Positions 1 to 7,494 of a DNA stretch of 24,688 nt are shown in pieces. Source of the DNA: an uncultured Clostridia bacterium (GTDB taxonomy: Bacteria; Bacillota; Clostridia; Monoglobales; Monoglobaceae). The stretch covers positions 77,512 through 102,199 of the forward strand of contig CAJTWN010000006.1 of assembly GCA_910580105.1 (NCBI GenBank). The letters run 5' to 3'. The translations under genes and the position numbers were made by a program. The notes beneath the pieces are model-generated. The model was not told where the DNA came from. It did not search any database and was given only the letters and a program-made list of their open reading frames with translations. Within the stretch, counting starts at the first letter, position 1; each line of letters opens with the position of its first letter.

Positions 1-67
1 AGAACAAATAAAAGAACAAATAAAAGAACAAATAAAAGAACAAATAAAAGAACAAATAAAAGAACAA
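1..67. repeat. 12-bp tandem repeat, about 5.5 copies
   Basis: The unit AGAACAAATAAA is repeated perfectly five times from base 1 to 60 and is followed by a sixth, shortened copy (AGAACAATAA). The array touches the window edge, so its true length is unknown. Perfect identity between copies points to recent slippage or expansion. Confidence 0.95.
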
Positions 68-70
68 TAA
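2..70 (+). CDS. 3' end of an unidentified gene with a C-terminal EQIK-repeat tail (partial)
   Basis: The gene enters from the left edge. In the frame beginning at base 2 the DNA reads Glu-Gln-Ile-Lys five times, then Glu-Gln and a TAA stop at 68-70. The repeat unit is 12 bases (four codons), so changes in copy number keep the frame. The last copy has lost one A relative to the others, and this creates the stop. The tail would be a charged, helix-forming extension. A second frame (Arg-Thr-Asn-Lys repeats, stop at 88-90) is also open, and the third is closed. Coding is supported by the two-way terminator about 60 bases downstream, which would serve a + strand gene converging on rny. The body of the protein lies outside the window, so no function can be given; the repeat could also be non-coding. 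Confidence 0.4.
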   Translation, partial: EQIKEQIKEQIKEQIKEQIKEQ

Positions 71-127
71 GACACATATCTGTGAAGTGAATCTTTAAAT
101 GTACAGATCGTTTGATTTTTTGCACAA

Positions 128-154
128 TAAAAGGACGCCAATGGCGTCCTTTTA
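128..154. terminator. Two-way intrinsic terminator between the left-edge gene and rny
   Basis: A perfect 11-bp stem (AAAAGGACGCC with GGCGTCCTTTT) and a 3-base AAT loop. Each strand ends in a T-run (TTTTAATTTT on +, TTTTATT on -), so it can stop transcription from both converging genes. Confidence 0.85.
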
Positions 155-223
155 ATTTTGCAAATTGAAAATATGATGTATGGAAAATAAATATTTCTAC
201 TGACAGCATGGTTGGCAGATAAT

Positions 224-1795
224 TTATTTTGCATATTCAACAGCACGAAGTTCCCGGATAACATTTACTTTGATTTGTCCCGGATATTCCATGCTTTCTT
301 CAATCTTTTTCACAATATCTTTTGCCATCAAAATGGTTTCATCATCGTTTACCGCATCTGATTTTACCATGATTCTAACTTCACGACCGGCCTGAATTGC
401 GAAAGAACGCTCAACCCCTTGGAAGGAATTTGCGATTTCTTCCAGCATTTCAAGGCGTTTGATATAAGATTCAATATTTTCTCTTCTTGCGCCCGGACGT
501 GCGGCAGAAATTCCATCTGCAGCCTGTACAAGACATGCCTCGATTGTTTTGGGTTCGATATCGCCGTGATGGGCAAGGATTGCATGAACCACTTTGTCGT
601 TTTCTTTAAACTTTTTCGCAACATCACCGCCGATGGTAACATGGGAACCTTCCACTTCGTGGTCAACGGCTTTACCAATATCATGGAGCAAACCGGCACG
701 TTTTGCCAAAGTGACGTCTGCACCTAATTCTGCGGCCATCAGACCGGCAATATGTGAAACTTCAATGGAATGCTGCAATACATTTTGACCGTAACTGGTT
801 CTGTACTTCAAACGGCCCAATAACTTGATAAGTTCAGGATGAATGCCGTGAACATTGGTTTCAAAGGTTGCACGTTCACCTTCCTGTTTGATGACATGAT
901 CCACTTCTTTTGTGGATTTTTCCACCATTTCTTCAATTCTCCCTGGATGAATACGGCCATCGGTGATGAGTTTTTCAAGAGAACGCCGTGCAATTTCGCG
1001 GCGAACCGGATCGAAACCGGAAAGGATAACCGCTTCTGGGGTATCGTCAATGATAAGGTCAATACCTGTGAGCGTTTCCAGTGTCCGAATATTTCTTCCT
1101 TCGCGTCCGATGATGCGACCTTTCATTTCATCGTTGGGAAGAGGAACAACCGAAACGGTTGTTTCTGTTACATGGTCTGCTGCGCAGCGCTGAATCGCCC
1201 CGGTAATGATTTGGCGGGCTTTGGTATCAGCCTCTTCTTTTGCCTGATCCTCAATCGTTTTAATTAAAAGCGCCTTTTCGTGTTTGACATCTTCTTCAAC
1301 TTGTTTCAAAAGATAGTCTTTTGCCTGTGAAACGGTGAATTCAGCAATTTTTTCAAGTTGTGCCATCTGAAGTTTTTTGATGCGCTCAACTTCGGCCTGC
1401 GTTTCTTCTGCTTCATTGAATTTTTTTTGCAGCTGTTCTTCCTTGCGCTCCATCACCTGTGTTTTTTTGTCAATGGTATCTTCTTTCTGTTGTACTCTAC
1501 GCTCCTGTCTTTGGAGATCATTTCTTCTCTCTTTTATTTCCTTATCTAACTCGCTTCTTAACTTATGTATTTCTTCTTTTGCTTCCAGCAATTTTTCCTT
1601 TTTCAAGTTTTCTGCAACTTTGTCTGCTTGTGCAACAGCATTGTCTAAAATGCGCTGTGCTTCTTCTTCGGCACTGCCGATTTTTAGTTCAGCAAACTTC
1701 TTTCGGTAGGAATAACCGTATTTAAAAGCCCAAAATGCGGCTGCTACTGCTGCTAGTACCAACACAATTGTGGTCACTATAAAAATTGTTGTCAT
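224..1795 (-). CDS. rny: Ribonuclease Y
   Basis: Membrane-anchored endoribonuclease that starts mRNA decay in Firmicutes. The 523 residues follow the family order. There is one N-terminal membrane helix (about 5-24), a long charged coiled coil (about 30-200), and a KH RNA-binding domain with the GRIIGREGRNIR motif at 226-237. An HD-type phosphohydrolase domain follows, with H342, the H371-D372 pair (LLHDIGK) and D427 (AADGIS) as metal ligands. Length is typical (about 510-525). The ATG at 1795 is set by GGAGGTG five bases upstream. A promoter at 1939-1967 gives a leader of about 137 bases with two hairpins. The gene stands alone here: the gene behind it on the same strand ends in its own hairpin, and no recA or cinA is visible. 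Identification is essentially certain. Confidence 0.98.
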   Translation of the reverse strand: MTTIFIVTTIVLVLAAVAAAFWAFKYGYSYRKKFAELKIGSAEEEAQRILDNAVAQADKVAENLKKEKLLEAKEEIHKLRSELDKEIKERRNDLQRQERRVQQKEDTIDKKTQVMERKEEQLQKKFNEAEETQAEVERIKKLQMAQLEKIAEFTVSQAKDYLLKQVEEDVKHEKALLIKTIEDQAKEEADTKARQIITGAIQRCAADHVTETTVSVVPLPNDEMKGRIIGREGRNIRTLETLTGIDLIIDDTPEAVILSGFDPVRREIARRSLEKLITDGRIHPGRIEEMVEKSTKEVDHVIKQEGERATFETNVHGIHPELIKLLGRLKYRTSYGQNVLQHSIEVSHIAGLMAAELGADVTLAKRAGLLHDIGKAVDHEVEGSHVTIGGDVAKKFKENDKVVHAILAHHGDIEPKTIEACLVQAADGISAARPGARRENIESYIKRLEMLEEIANSFQGVERSFAIQAGREVRIMVKSDAVNDDETILMAKDIVKKIEESMEYPGQIKVNVIRELRAVEYAK

Positions 1796-1821
1796 AAAAC
1801 ACCTCCATTTCTGAAATGTGA

Positions 1822-1870
1822 TGTTTAAAAAAATTTAAACACCCAAAAAACCGGATGTTTGACCATCCGC
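1822..1870 (-). promoter_or_regulatory. Two hairpins in the rny leader, one terminator-like
   Basis: In the rny transcript the first hairpin is CGGATG / CATCCG (1852-1869, 6-base loop) followed at once by GTTTTTT, which has the form of a short intrinsic terminator. The second is TGTTTAAA / TTTAAACA (1822-1841, 4-base loop), just upstream of the ribosome binding site. Both lie between promoter and start codon. Attenuation is an inference: the first stem is only 6 bp. Confidence 0.5.
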
Positions 1871-1938
1871 TTGCAATCATTTTTTAATATACATAAATAA
1901 GCGTAAGTTATAAGATTATAGTTAGAAGTACAAAATTT

Positions 1939-1967
1939 ATTTTACACAATTTTAACCAAAAAGTCAA
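1939..1967 (-). promoter_or_regulatory. Sigma-A promoter of rny
   Basis: Read on the minus strand: TTGACT (1962-1967), 17-base spacer, TAAAAT (1939-1944). The expected start is near 1932. It lies downstream of the hairpin ending the previous gene, so rny is probably its own unit. Confidence 0.75.
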
Positions 1968-2004
1968 GATATATTTCATTGGAATTGCAGACGATGCACA
2001 ATAA

Positions 2005-2041
2005 AATTCCCTTTATGGCATTCACTGCCATAAAGGGAATT
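2005..2041 (-). terminator. Long hairpin after the TIGR04076 gene
   Basis: Perfect 16-bp inverted repeat (2005-2020 with 2026-2041) around a 5-base loop. On the minus strand it is followed by TTTATT, a modest U-run. It sits 51 bases past the stop of the upstream minus-strand gene and would insulate rny. Confidence 0.7.
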
Positions 2042-2092
2042 AGTGCTGATTATCACGTTATGTCTATCTCTTTTAAAAGAAACTTTGGGGTT

Positions 2093-2446
2093 TTAGTATG
2101 TGTCGGAAAATTTACCTTTATAGAAATTTTCATTTTCTGTTTTTTTGGCCGTCAGTCTGAACAGAACACAGCCGTCAGGACATACGACATCCTTACTGAA
2201 CTTATCACTTCCGCCAATATATTCTAAATTCCCGCCGCTTCGGACTGCCTCCATGACAGGGAACAACAGCATCATTACTTTCGAACAAATCCCTTGTCCG
2301 TTTGCATTTACCGGACAGCCATAAGTGCAGGTATATTTATCTCCGATTTCCTCCCCATTGCGGCAATACCGCTCTGTGTGGCTGCCGCGGAGAAATCCTG
2401 TAACCTCAATTTCAAATTCGTATTCCTCATTATACCATTTTTTCAT
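2093..2446 (-). CDS. TIGR04076 family protein
   Basis: A 117-residue soluble protein I recognise as the TIGR04076 family, small bacterial proteins of unknown function. The sequence starts MKKWYNEEYEFEIEV and carries six cysteines: C28, C40 and C44 (TCTYGCP), C54, and C89 and C93 (CPDGC). This pattern suggests metal or cluster binding or disulfides, although the function has not been established to my knowledge. There is no signal peptide or membrane segment. The ATG at 2446 is preceded by AGGAGG with good spacing. It lies 115 bases behind the DUF1275 gene on the same strand; no strong terminator separates them, so co-transcription is possible. A 16-bp hairpin follows the gene. Confidence 0.85.
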   Translation of the reverse strand: MKKWYNEEYEFEIEVTGFLRGSHTERYCRNGEEIGDKYTCTYGCPVNANGQGICSKVMMLLFPVMEAVRSGGNLEYIGGSDKFSKDVVCPDGCVLFRLTAKKTENENFYKGKFSDTY

Positions 2447-2561
2447 GGTGTGCCTCCTGTTTTTTTAAATAACGAAATTTTTAAGATATGATTTAAATCT
2501 TATCTTTATTTTTCAATGATGTGTTCATCTGTGAACGGTGGCATTTCCGCTTTTTCTATTT

Positions 2562-3245
2562 CTATTGATGTTTTGCGTGAATATAATCAGTTAAAACCAT
2601 AGCAATAAAAACGCCGATAAGAACTACACTGCAAAACCATACGGCACGGATATTCCAAAAGTGGATAGCGACAGTTCCCAGAATTGCACCCATGAAAAAA
2701 GAGAGAATAATAGAGGAATACCGTATAAAGTTTTTGCCGGCGTCCCGATCTTTGTGGATGATAAACCGATAGAGGTTTTCGGTGGTCATCCGCAGATTAT
2801 TGGTGCAGAATGTGCTTGCATAGGGCATATCATTTACCTTTCGGAAGGTATTGTATTGCAAAGAACAGATAAAGGCAACAATGACATTGGCAATATTATC
2901 TGCTGCTCCCTGGGGCATAAACCCAATTCCGAAAAGGCATACAATCTCTACTGCAACCAAAATATGTTCCCATTGCAGCGTTTCCCGGACATTCATACGG
3001 TCTTTAATGACAGAGGACAGCCATATGCCGATAATAAATGCGAGAATAGGCAGGGGATAATACAACGCTTGCGCAATATCTTTTTTTGCCAGCGCCAAAG
3101 CCAGCAGCACAATATTTCCGGTTTGGGCATTGCAAAATACGCCGCCGCGCAGAAGATAGGTATAGGCCTCCAGAAAACCGCCGACCGCAGTCAACAGGAT
3201 TCCGATTGGAAGCGTTTCATGTATAGCATAACGATTTCTTTCCAT
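2562..3245 (-). CDS. YoaK/DUF1275 family membrane protein
   Basis: A 227-residue integral membrane protein with about six hydrophobic helices. The family signature is in the first third: GGFLEAYTYLLRGGVF at 22-37 followed by QTGNIVLL at 41-48. DUF1275 (B. subtilis YoaK) proteins are common in bacteria, and I know of no firm transported substrate. GAGGTG lies nine bases upstream of the ATG at 3245. The gene is divergent from the GH88 operon and has a consensus promoter at 3280-3308. There is no sign of truncation; the usual length is about 220-240. Confidence 0.88.
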   Translation of the reverse strand: MERNRYAIHETLPIGILLTAVGGFLEAYTYLLRGGVFCNAQTGNIVLLALALAKKDIAQALYYPLPILAFIIGIWLSSVIKDRMNVRETLQWEHILVAVEIVCLFGIGFMPQGAADNIANVIVAFICSLQYNTFRKVNDMPYASTFCTNNLRMTTENLYRFIIHKDRDAGKNFIRYSSIILSFFMGAILGTVAIHFWNIRAVWFCSVVLIGVFIAMVLTDYIHAKHQ

Positions 3246-3279
3246 TGATTATACACCTCGAATTTGATCATACTTTGTT

Positions 3280-3308
3280 ATTTTATTGCGAATAGGGGCA
3301 ATTGTCAA
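3280..3308 (-). promoter_or_regulatory. Sigma-A promoter of the DUF1275 gene
   Basis: On the minus strand: TTGACA (3303-3308), 17 bases, TAAAAT (3280-3285). The -35 is a perfect match with ideal spacing, and the start is predicted about 30 bases ahead of the coding start. Confidence 0.8.
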
Positions 3309-3381
3309 GAAAATATCCCTTGTTTGGTATTTCTAAATAAAAATTTTATGATAATGGGAAGAAATAGGTGTATTCTACCCA

Positions 3382-3432
3382 TTGCATTTCTTTCGGAATT
3401 CTTTATAATAAAGACAAATTTGTTATACAATG
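3382..3432 (+). promoter_or_regulatory. Possible upstream promoter and operator of the GH88 operon
   Basis: TTGCAT (3382-3387), 16 bases, TATAAT (3404-3409), followed by ATTTGTTATACAATG (3418-3432). That last sequence closely resembles a palindrome in the ABC exporter promoter (5668-5682). The rest of the 340-base divergent region holds no gene that I can support. Confidence 0.4.
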
Positions 3433-3517
3433 TTTGCTGGACGCAGTGTGCAAGAGCAAGATGTTCATACTTTGCTCTGATGATGACAATAAGCGAAAAC
3501 ATTTTTGAAATAAAGCA

Positions 3518-3526
3518 TGGTATAAT
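3518..3526 (+). promoter_or_regulatory. Extended -10 promoter before the GH88 gene
   Basis: TGGTATAAT is a perfect extended -10 element 60 bases before the start codon. No good -35 is present at 16-18 bases, which extended -10 promoters tolerate and which may indicate an activator. Confidence 0.55.
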
Positions 3527-3585
3527 GAAAAAAGTATCGTACACATTTTTGCATAAAATAAATTTGGAATATTTGAGGTGATATT

Positions 3586-4779
3586 ATGAAAGAGGTTGTA
3601 ACAGAAAATTTACAGGAGCGTTGGAAAGTGGACAGCTTCCAGCCGAAGACTGAAAAATTTGAAAAGGCGCTTGCTTATTGTGTTGATAAAGTACGGGAGA
3701 ACCTTGCTATATTGGGTGATAAAATCCCAAAAGAGGTTGCGCCGGATGGCATTTATGAGGGCGGCGAGAATTGTTTCTGGACGGCAGGGTTTTGGCCTGG
3801 AATGATTTGGATTGCCTATGCTGTCACGGGTGATAAAGAATTTCTTGCGGCAGGGAAACAGCAGTCCGCTTCCTTTAAACAACGCCTTGAGGCGGATTAT
3901 GATTTGCAGCATCATGATATTGGATTTTTGTACAGTCCTTCATCCGTTGCGGATTATATTCTGACAGGAGATGAGGAGGCAAGACAGGTTGCCATTGATG
4001 CGGCCTACCGAATGACAAAAATGTATCGAATGAAGGCTGGAATCATTCAGCGCGGCGGTGATATGGAAGACTTGACCGATAAATTTACCGGCGTATTTAT
4101 TGTTGACTGTATGAACAATGTACCGCTGCTGTTCTGGGCGGCGAAAGAAACGGGAGATAAGGTGCTTTATGATATGGCTTTGAATCATATGAAGCATAGT
4201 GTGGATGTTTTAATTCAAAAAAACGGCGCCATCTGTCAAAGTGGTGTTGCAAATGTAAAAACCGGTGAAATTGTTTGTGATTTCAGTCTTGCCCAGGGGA
4301 AAGGCGGAGCAGATGCTGCCTGGGGCCGCGGACAGGCATGGGCGATTGCCGGACTTCCGGTAACCTATGATTATACAAAGGATCCTGAATTTTTGGAGGC
4401 AGCCAAACCGGTTGTCAACTTTTTCCTCAACCGGATGCCCAGTGATTTGATTTCGGATTGGGATCTCTATTATACCGATGATGAGACGCAGCGGGATACA
4501 TCAGCCTCGGCCATTGCGGTCTGCGGACTTTTAGAAATTGCCGATTACCTTCCGGACGGAGATGAATATAAAGCGTATTACCGCAGTGCAGCTTATCGAA
4601 TTTTAGAATCATTGATTGATAATTATCAGACCAAAGAAGATGAGAACTCCATGGGACTTTTAAATGCAGGCGTTTATGGAATGTCCTGGAAGGGCGTTGA
4701 TATGCCGAATATTTTTGGAGATTATTATTATATGGAAGCGTTGTATCGTGTATGTAAGGATTTTAAACGGTTCTGGTAA
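3586..4779 (+). CDS. GH88 unsaturated glucuronyl hydrolase
   Basis: Glycoside hydrolase family 88. These enzymes hydrate the 4,5-unsaturated uronic acid left at the non-reducing end by polysaccharide lyases, releasing it from chondroitin, hyaluronan, gellan or xanthan-type oligosaccharides. The 397 residues are full length. Family residues are visible: D111 in HHDIGFLY and D174 in VDCMNN, matching the two catalytic aspartates of Bacillus UGL (D88 and D149), then WGRGQAWAI (246-254), RDTSASA (303-309) and GDYYYMEAL near the C-terminus. There is no signal peptide, so it is cytoplasmic and acts on imported oligosaccharides. GAGGTG precedes the ATG by six bases. An esterase gene follows after 27 bases with no terminator. 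The exact substrate cannot be read from sequence, and no lyase or transporter lies next to it. Confidence 0.93.
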   Translation: MKEVVTENLQERWKVDSFQPKTEKFEKALAYCVDKVRENLAILGDKIPKEVAPDGIYEGGENCFWTAGFWPGMIWIAYAVTGDKEFLAAGKQQSASFKQRLEADYDLQHHDIGFLYSPSSVADYILTGDEEARQVAIDAAYRMTKMYRMKAGIIQRGGDMEDLTDKFTGVFIVDCMNNVPLLFWAAKETGDKVLYDMALNHMKHSVDVLIQKNGAICQSGVANVKTGEIVCDFSLAQGKGGADAAWGRGQAWAIAGLPVTYDYTKDPEFLEAAKPVVNFFLNRMPSDLISDWDLYYTDDETQRDTSASAIAVCGLLEIADYLPDGDEYKAYYRSAAYRILESLIDNYQTKEDENSMGLLNAGVYGMSWKGVDMPNIFGDYYYMEALYRVCKDFKRFW

Positions 4780-4806
4780 GTAATTTCGAAAAATGGGGTG
4801 GCTGCA

Positions 4807-5547
4807 ATGGATTTTTATTTGATGATTGGACAATCCAACATGGCAGGACGCGCAGAAATAGAGAAAGAAGATAAAAAACCTTTAAGAGATGTATTTTTAT
4901 TGGATGGACAGAATTGCTGGCAGCCGGCAGAGCATCCATATAATCTTTATTCAAATATTCGTAAAGAAGCCGAATTGCAGAAGCTTGGTCCATGCTATAG
5001 TTTTGCTGTCAAATTGCAGCGGCGGCGGAAACCGTTTGGGCTGGTGGTCAATGCCCGCGGCGGAACTTCTCTTACGGAATGGTTGCCGGGGGCGCCGGAA
5101 GATTATTTCGGAAAGACGGTGACACGGGTAAAGGCGGCACAAAAATCAGGAAAACTGCGGGCAATATTTTGGAGTCTGGGAGAAACAGATGCACAAAATC
5201 ATATTGCCTGGAATGAAGATGAGGTAAAACCATATTCACCGCAATCCTATTTAAATGCGCTTTCTGGTTTTGTGAAGGATTTGAGGAGTGCGCTGGATGT
5301 AGAGCCAAAACAGTGTCCCTTTTTATGCAGTGAAGTTTTGTATACACTGGAAAATGATGTTGCGTGTGTCGGAAAGGATTTTAATTTTCAAATTATTGCC
5401 GAAGCTTCCCAAAAGATTCCAAACGCACTTTTGGTCAGCTCCCGGGGATTATTGGATATTGGAGACGGAATGCACTTTAATTCTGTGAGCCAGCGTATTT
5501 TGGGGACTCGGTTTGCATATGCTTATTTAAATATGGTATCGGTATAG
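4807..5547 (+). CDS. SASA-domain carbohydrate acetylesterase
   Basis: Member of the SGNH-like sialate O-acetylesterase (SASA) / carbohydrate esterase 6 group, which removes acetyl groups from sugars. The 246 residues carry GQSNMAGR (8-15, nucleophile S10), ARGGTSLTEW around 80, WSLGETDA in mid-protein (usual form WyQGEsD/N) and DGMHFNS near the end, supplying D220 and H223 of the triad. There is no signal peptide. I chose the ATG at 4807, spaced correctly after GGGGTGG; a GTG at 4798 would add three residues but has no good binding site. Co-transcription with the GH88 gene suggests it deacetylates the same oligosaccharide. A terminator follows immediately. Confidence 0.85.
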   Translation: MDFYLMIGQSNMAGRAEIEKEDKKPLRDVFLLDGQNCWQPAEHPYNLYSNIRKEAELQKLGPCYSFAVKLQRRRKPFGLVVNARGGTSLTEWLPGAPEDYFGKTVTRVKAAQKSGKLRAIFWSLGETDAQNHIAWNEDEVKPYSPQSYLNALSGFVKDLRSALDVEPKQCPFLCSEVLYTLENDVACVGKDFNFQIIAEASQKIPNALLVSSRGLLDIGDGMHFNSVSQRILGTRFAYAYLNMVSV

Positions 5548-5548
5548 A

Positions 5549-5572
5549 AAGAGGAGGAGACTCCTCTTTTTT
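5549..5572 (+). terminator. Terminator of the GH88-esterase operon
   Basis: AAGAGGAG / CTCCTCTT stem with a GAGA tetraloop, continued by a T-run (six Ts in all), directly after the stop codon. Confidence 0.9.
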
Positions 5573-5664
5573 CCTTCGGTGTTAATGTGAAAATTTTGAG
5601 CTGCAACAATGGAGATAATGAGGAAAAGAGGTGATAATTTAATAGATTTGTCGTTTTTCTTATA

Positions 5665-5693
5665 TTGATTTGTCATACAAATGATATTAAAAT
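5665..5693 (+). promoter_or_regulatory. Promoter of the ABC exporter pair with embedded palindrome
   Basis: TTGATT (5665-5670), 17 bases, TAAAAT (5688-5693). The spacer contains ATTTGT-CAT-ACAAAT (5668-5682), a perfect 6-3-6 palindrome overlapping the -35, a good place for a repressor. GATTTGTC also occurs once more at 5645. No regulator gene is adjacent. Confidence 0.65.
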
Positions 5694-5739
5694 GAGGGTA
5701 AATTCTGTCAAACGGAAAGGGTAGGGAGGTCATGTTTTC

Positions 5740-7494
5740 ATGAAGACAATGAAGTTTCTGTTTGGAATGTTAAAGGGACAGCGGGTACGTTATTATACAG
5801 CTATTTTGCTGGGGATTTTTATATCGCTGGTTCCGCTGACCAACAATTATTTGGTCAAGATTATTGTGGATGAAGTAATAACGGCCGGCCGGAATAATAT
5901 CCTGGTGCCGGTGCTGGCGGCAATCTTTATCTGTACGCTGGTGCGGGTCAGTGTTTGGTATTATATCCGTTATGTATTGGAAATTACAGGGCAGAAAGTA
6001 ATGATGGATATCAGGAATCGGGGATTTAAAAAGATTCTTGCCATGGAATTCAGCTTTTTTGACAAGACGAGAACAGGGGATTTAATGACGCGAATGACCG
6101 CTGATGTAGATATGATTCGTCATTTCTTTGCCTATGTGTTGTATGTTTTTGTTGAACAGACGGTTATTTTTACAGGTGCCTTTGCTTTCATGCTTACAGT
6201 TGCAGATGCGAGCTTTCTTGTATTGGCCGTCTTTGTGCTGCCGCTTGCAGTGTTTATGGCGGTGAAGCTGGCGTTTACCATCATGCCAAGATATGCAAAG
6301 GTACGTGAACTGCGTTCTATATTAAATACGGTTGCACAGGAAAATATTGAAGCAAACCGTGTAGTCCGGGCTTTTGTCCGGGAGGATTTTGAGCGGGAAA
6401 AAATGTGGGAAGCAAGTGAAAATTTCCGGCAGGAACAATTTAATGTCAACAGAGTATGGCGAAGATATATGCCGTTCCTGTCAAATATGCAGTTGATTTT
6501 CACGATATACAATATTGTTGCCGGCGGAATTCTGGTCATTAATGGTACCATTTCCATGGGTGACTTGGTTATGTTCAACGGTATGGTCTGGATGATCACC
6601 GGCCCTTTGACCCAGTATGGTTTTCTTGCAAACGATGCGGCAAACTGTATTGCTTCCACCCAGAAGATGATGGAGCTTCTGAATACCGATACAGAGATTA
6701 AACCGGTCACACAGCATCCAATCAAAAAACATATCCGCGGGGATATAGATTTTATTAACGTAAGTTTTGGCTATGATGGTGACGAACACGCGCTGCATCA
6801 TGTAAGTTTTCAGGTGAAAGCCGGCGAGACCATTGGTTTGATTGGAACGGCGGGTTCCGGAAAATCAACCATTATCAATTTGATCAGCCGGTTTTATGAT
6901 GTCGATCATGGTGTTGTTCTGATTGATGGTGAAGATATTAAAAATATCGATCTGGATACACTGCGCGGAAGTATTGCGGTTGCACAGCAGGATGTATTTT
7001 TGTTTTCGAATACAATTCGTGACAATATTTCTTTTGGCGTGACCGGAGCGACAGAAGAGGATATTATCAATGCGGCAAAAGCGGCACAGGCCCATGAATT
7101 TATTGTGAATTTGCCGGAAGGTTATGACACGGTTGTCGGCGAGCGGGGTGTTGGACTTTCCGGCGGCCAGAAACAGCGGCTGACTCTGGCGAGGGCGCTG
7201 CTCAACAATCCTTCTATATTGGTTTTGGATGATACGACTTCTGCGTTGGATGCAGAAACAGAAAGGTATATTCAATCCAATTTATCACATTTCTTTGGTG
7301 ATAAAACGGTATTTATTATTTCGCAGAGGATTTCTTCCGTGAAAAACTGTGACCAAATTTTTGTTTTGGAAAACGGTGTGATTACTGAACGGGGAAAACA
7401 TGAAGAATTGATAAGAAATGAAGGTTATTATTCCCGTGTCTTCCAACACCAGTTTGGAGATTGCTTTGGCGAAATGAAAGGTGGTGTGCGGTAA
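5740..7494 (+). CDS. ABC exporter half-transporter, degenerate-site subunit (YheI/LmrC type)
   Basis: A 584-residue fusion of a six-helix exporter membrane domain (about 1-310) and an ATPase domain. Walker A is GTAGSGKST (369-377) and the signature LSGGQ (473-477) is canonical. The Walker B region reads LVLDDTTSALD, with D498 where the catalytic glutamate should be, and the switch histidine is replaced by glutamine (Q529, IISQR). These are the marks of the non-hydrolysing site of heterodimeric exporters such as LmrCD, BmrCD and TM287/288. The stop overlaps the start of the partner gene by one base (TAATG). GGGAGGT lies nine bases before the ATG at 5740; an ATG at 5732 opens only a three-codon frame. 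Such pairs typically export drugs, lipids or peptides; the substrate is unknown. Confidence 0.93.
   Translation: MKTMKFLFGMLKGQRVRYYTAILLGIFISLVPLTNNYLVKIIVDEVITAGRNNILVPVLAAIFICTLVRVSVWYYIRYVLEITGQKVMMDIRNRGFKKILAMEFSFFDKTRTGDLMTRMTADVDMIRHFFAYVLYVFVEQTVIFTGAFAFMLTVADASFLVLAVFVLPLAVFMAVKLAFTIMPRYAKVRELRSILNTVAQENIEANRVVRAFVREDFEREKMWEASENFRQEQFNVNRVWRRYMPFLSNMQLIFTIYNIVAGGILVINGTISMGDLVMFNGMVWMITGPLTQYGFLANDAANCIASTQKMMELLNTDTEIKPVTQHPIKKHIRGDIDFINVSFGYDGDEHALHHVSFQVKAGETIGLIGTAGSGKSTIINLISRFYDVDHGVVLIDGEDIKNIDLDTLRGSIAVAQQDVFLFSNTIRDNISFGVTGATEEDIINAAKAAQAHEFIVNLPEGYDTVVGERGVGLSGGQKQRLTLARALLNNPSILVLDDTTSALDAETERYIQSNLSHFFGDKTVFIISQRISSVKNCDQIFVLENGVITERGKHEELIRNEGYYSRVFQHQFGDCFGEMKGGVR

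Noticed and set aside
839..1267. 142-codon open frame opposite rny
   Set aside because: Shadow of the RNase Y gene, with no ribosome site or family motif.
2523..2536. Hairpin GTTCA/TGAAC after the DUF1275 gene as terminator
   Set aside because: Five-bp stem with no T-run on the minus strand.
2661..3248. 195-codon + strand open frame opposite the DUF1275 gene
   Set aside because: It is the antisense shadow of a clear membrane-protein gene that has its own promoter and ribosome site.
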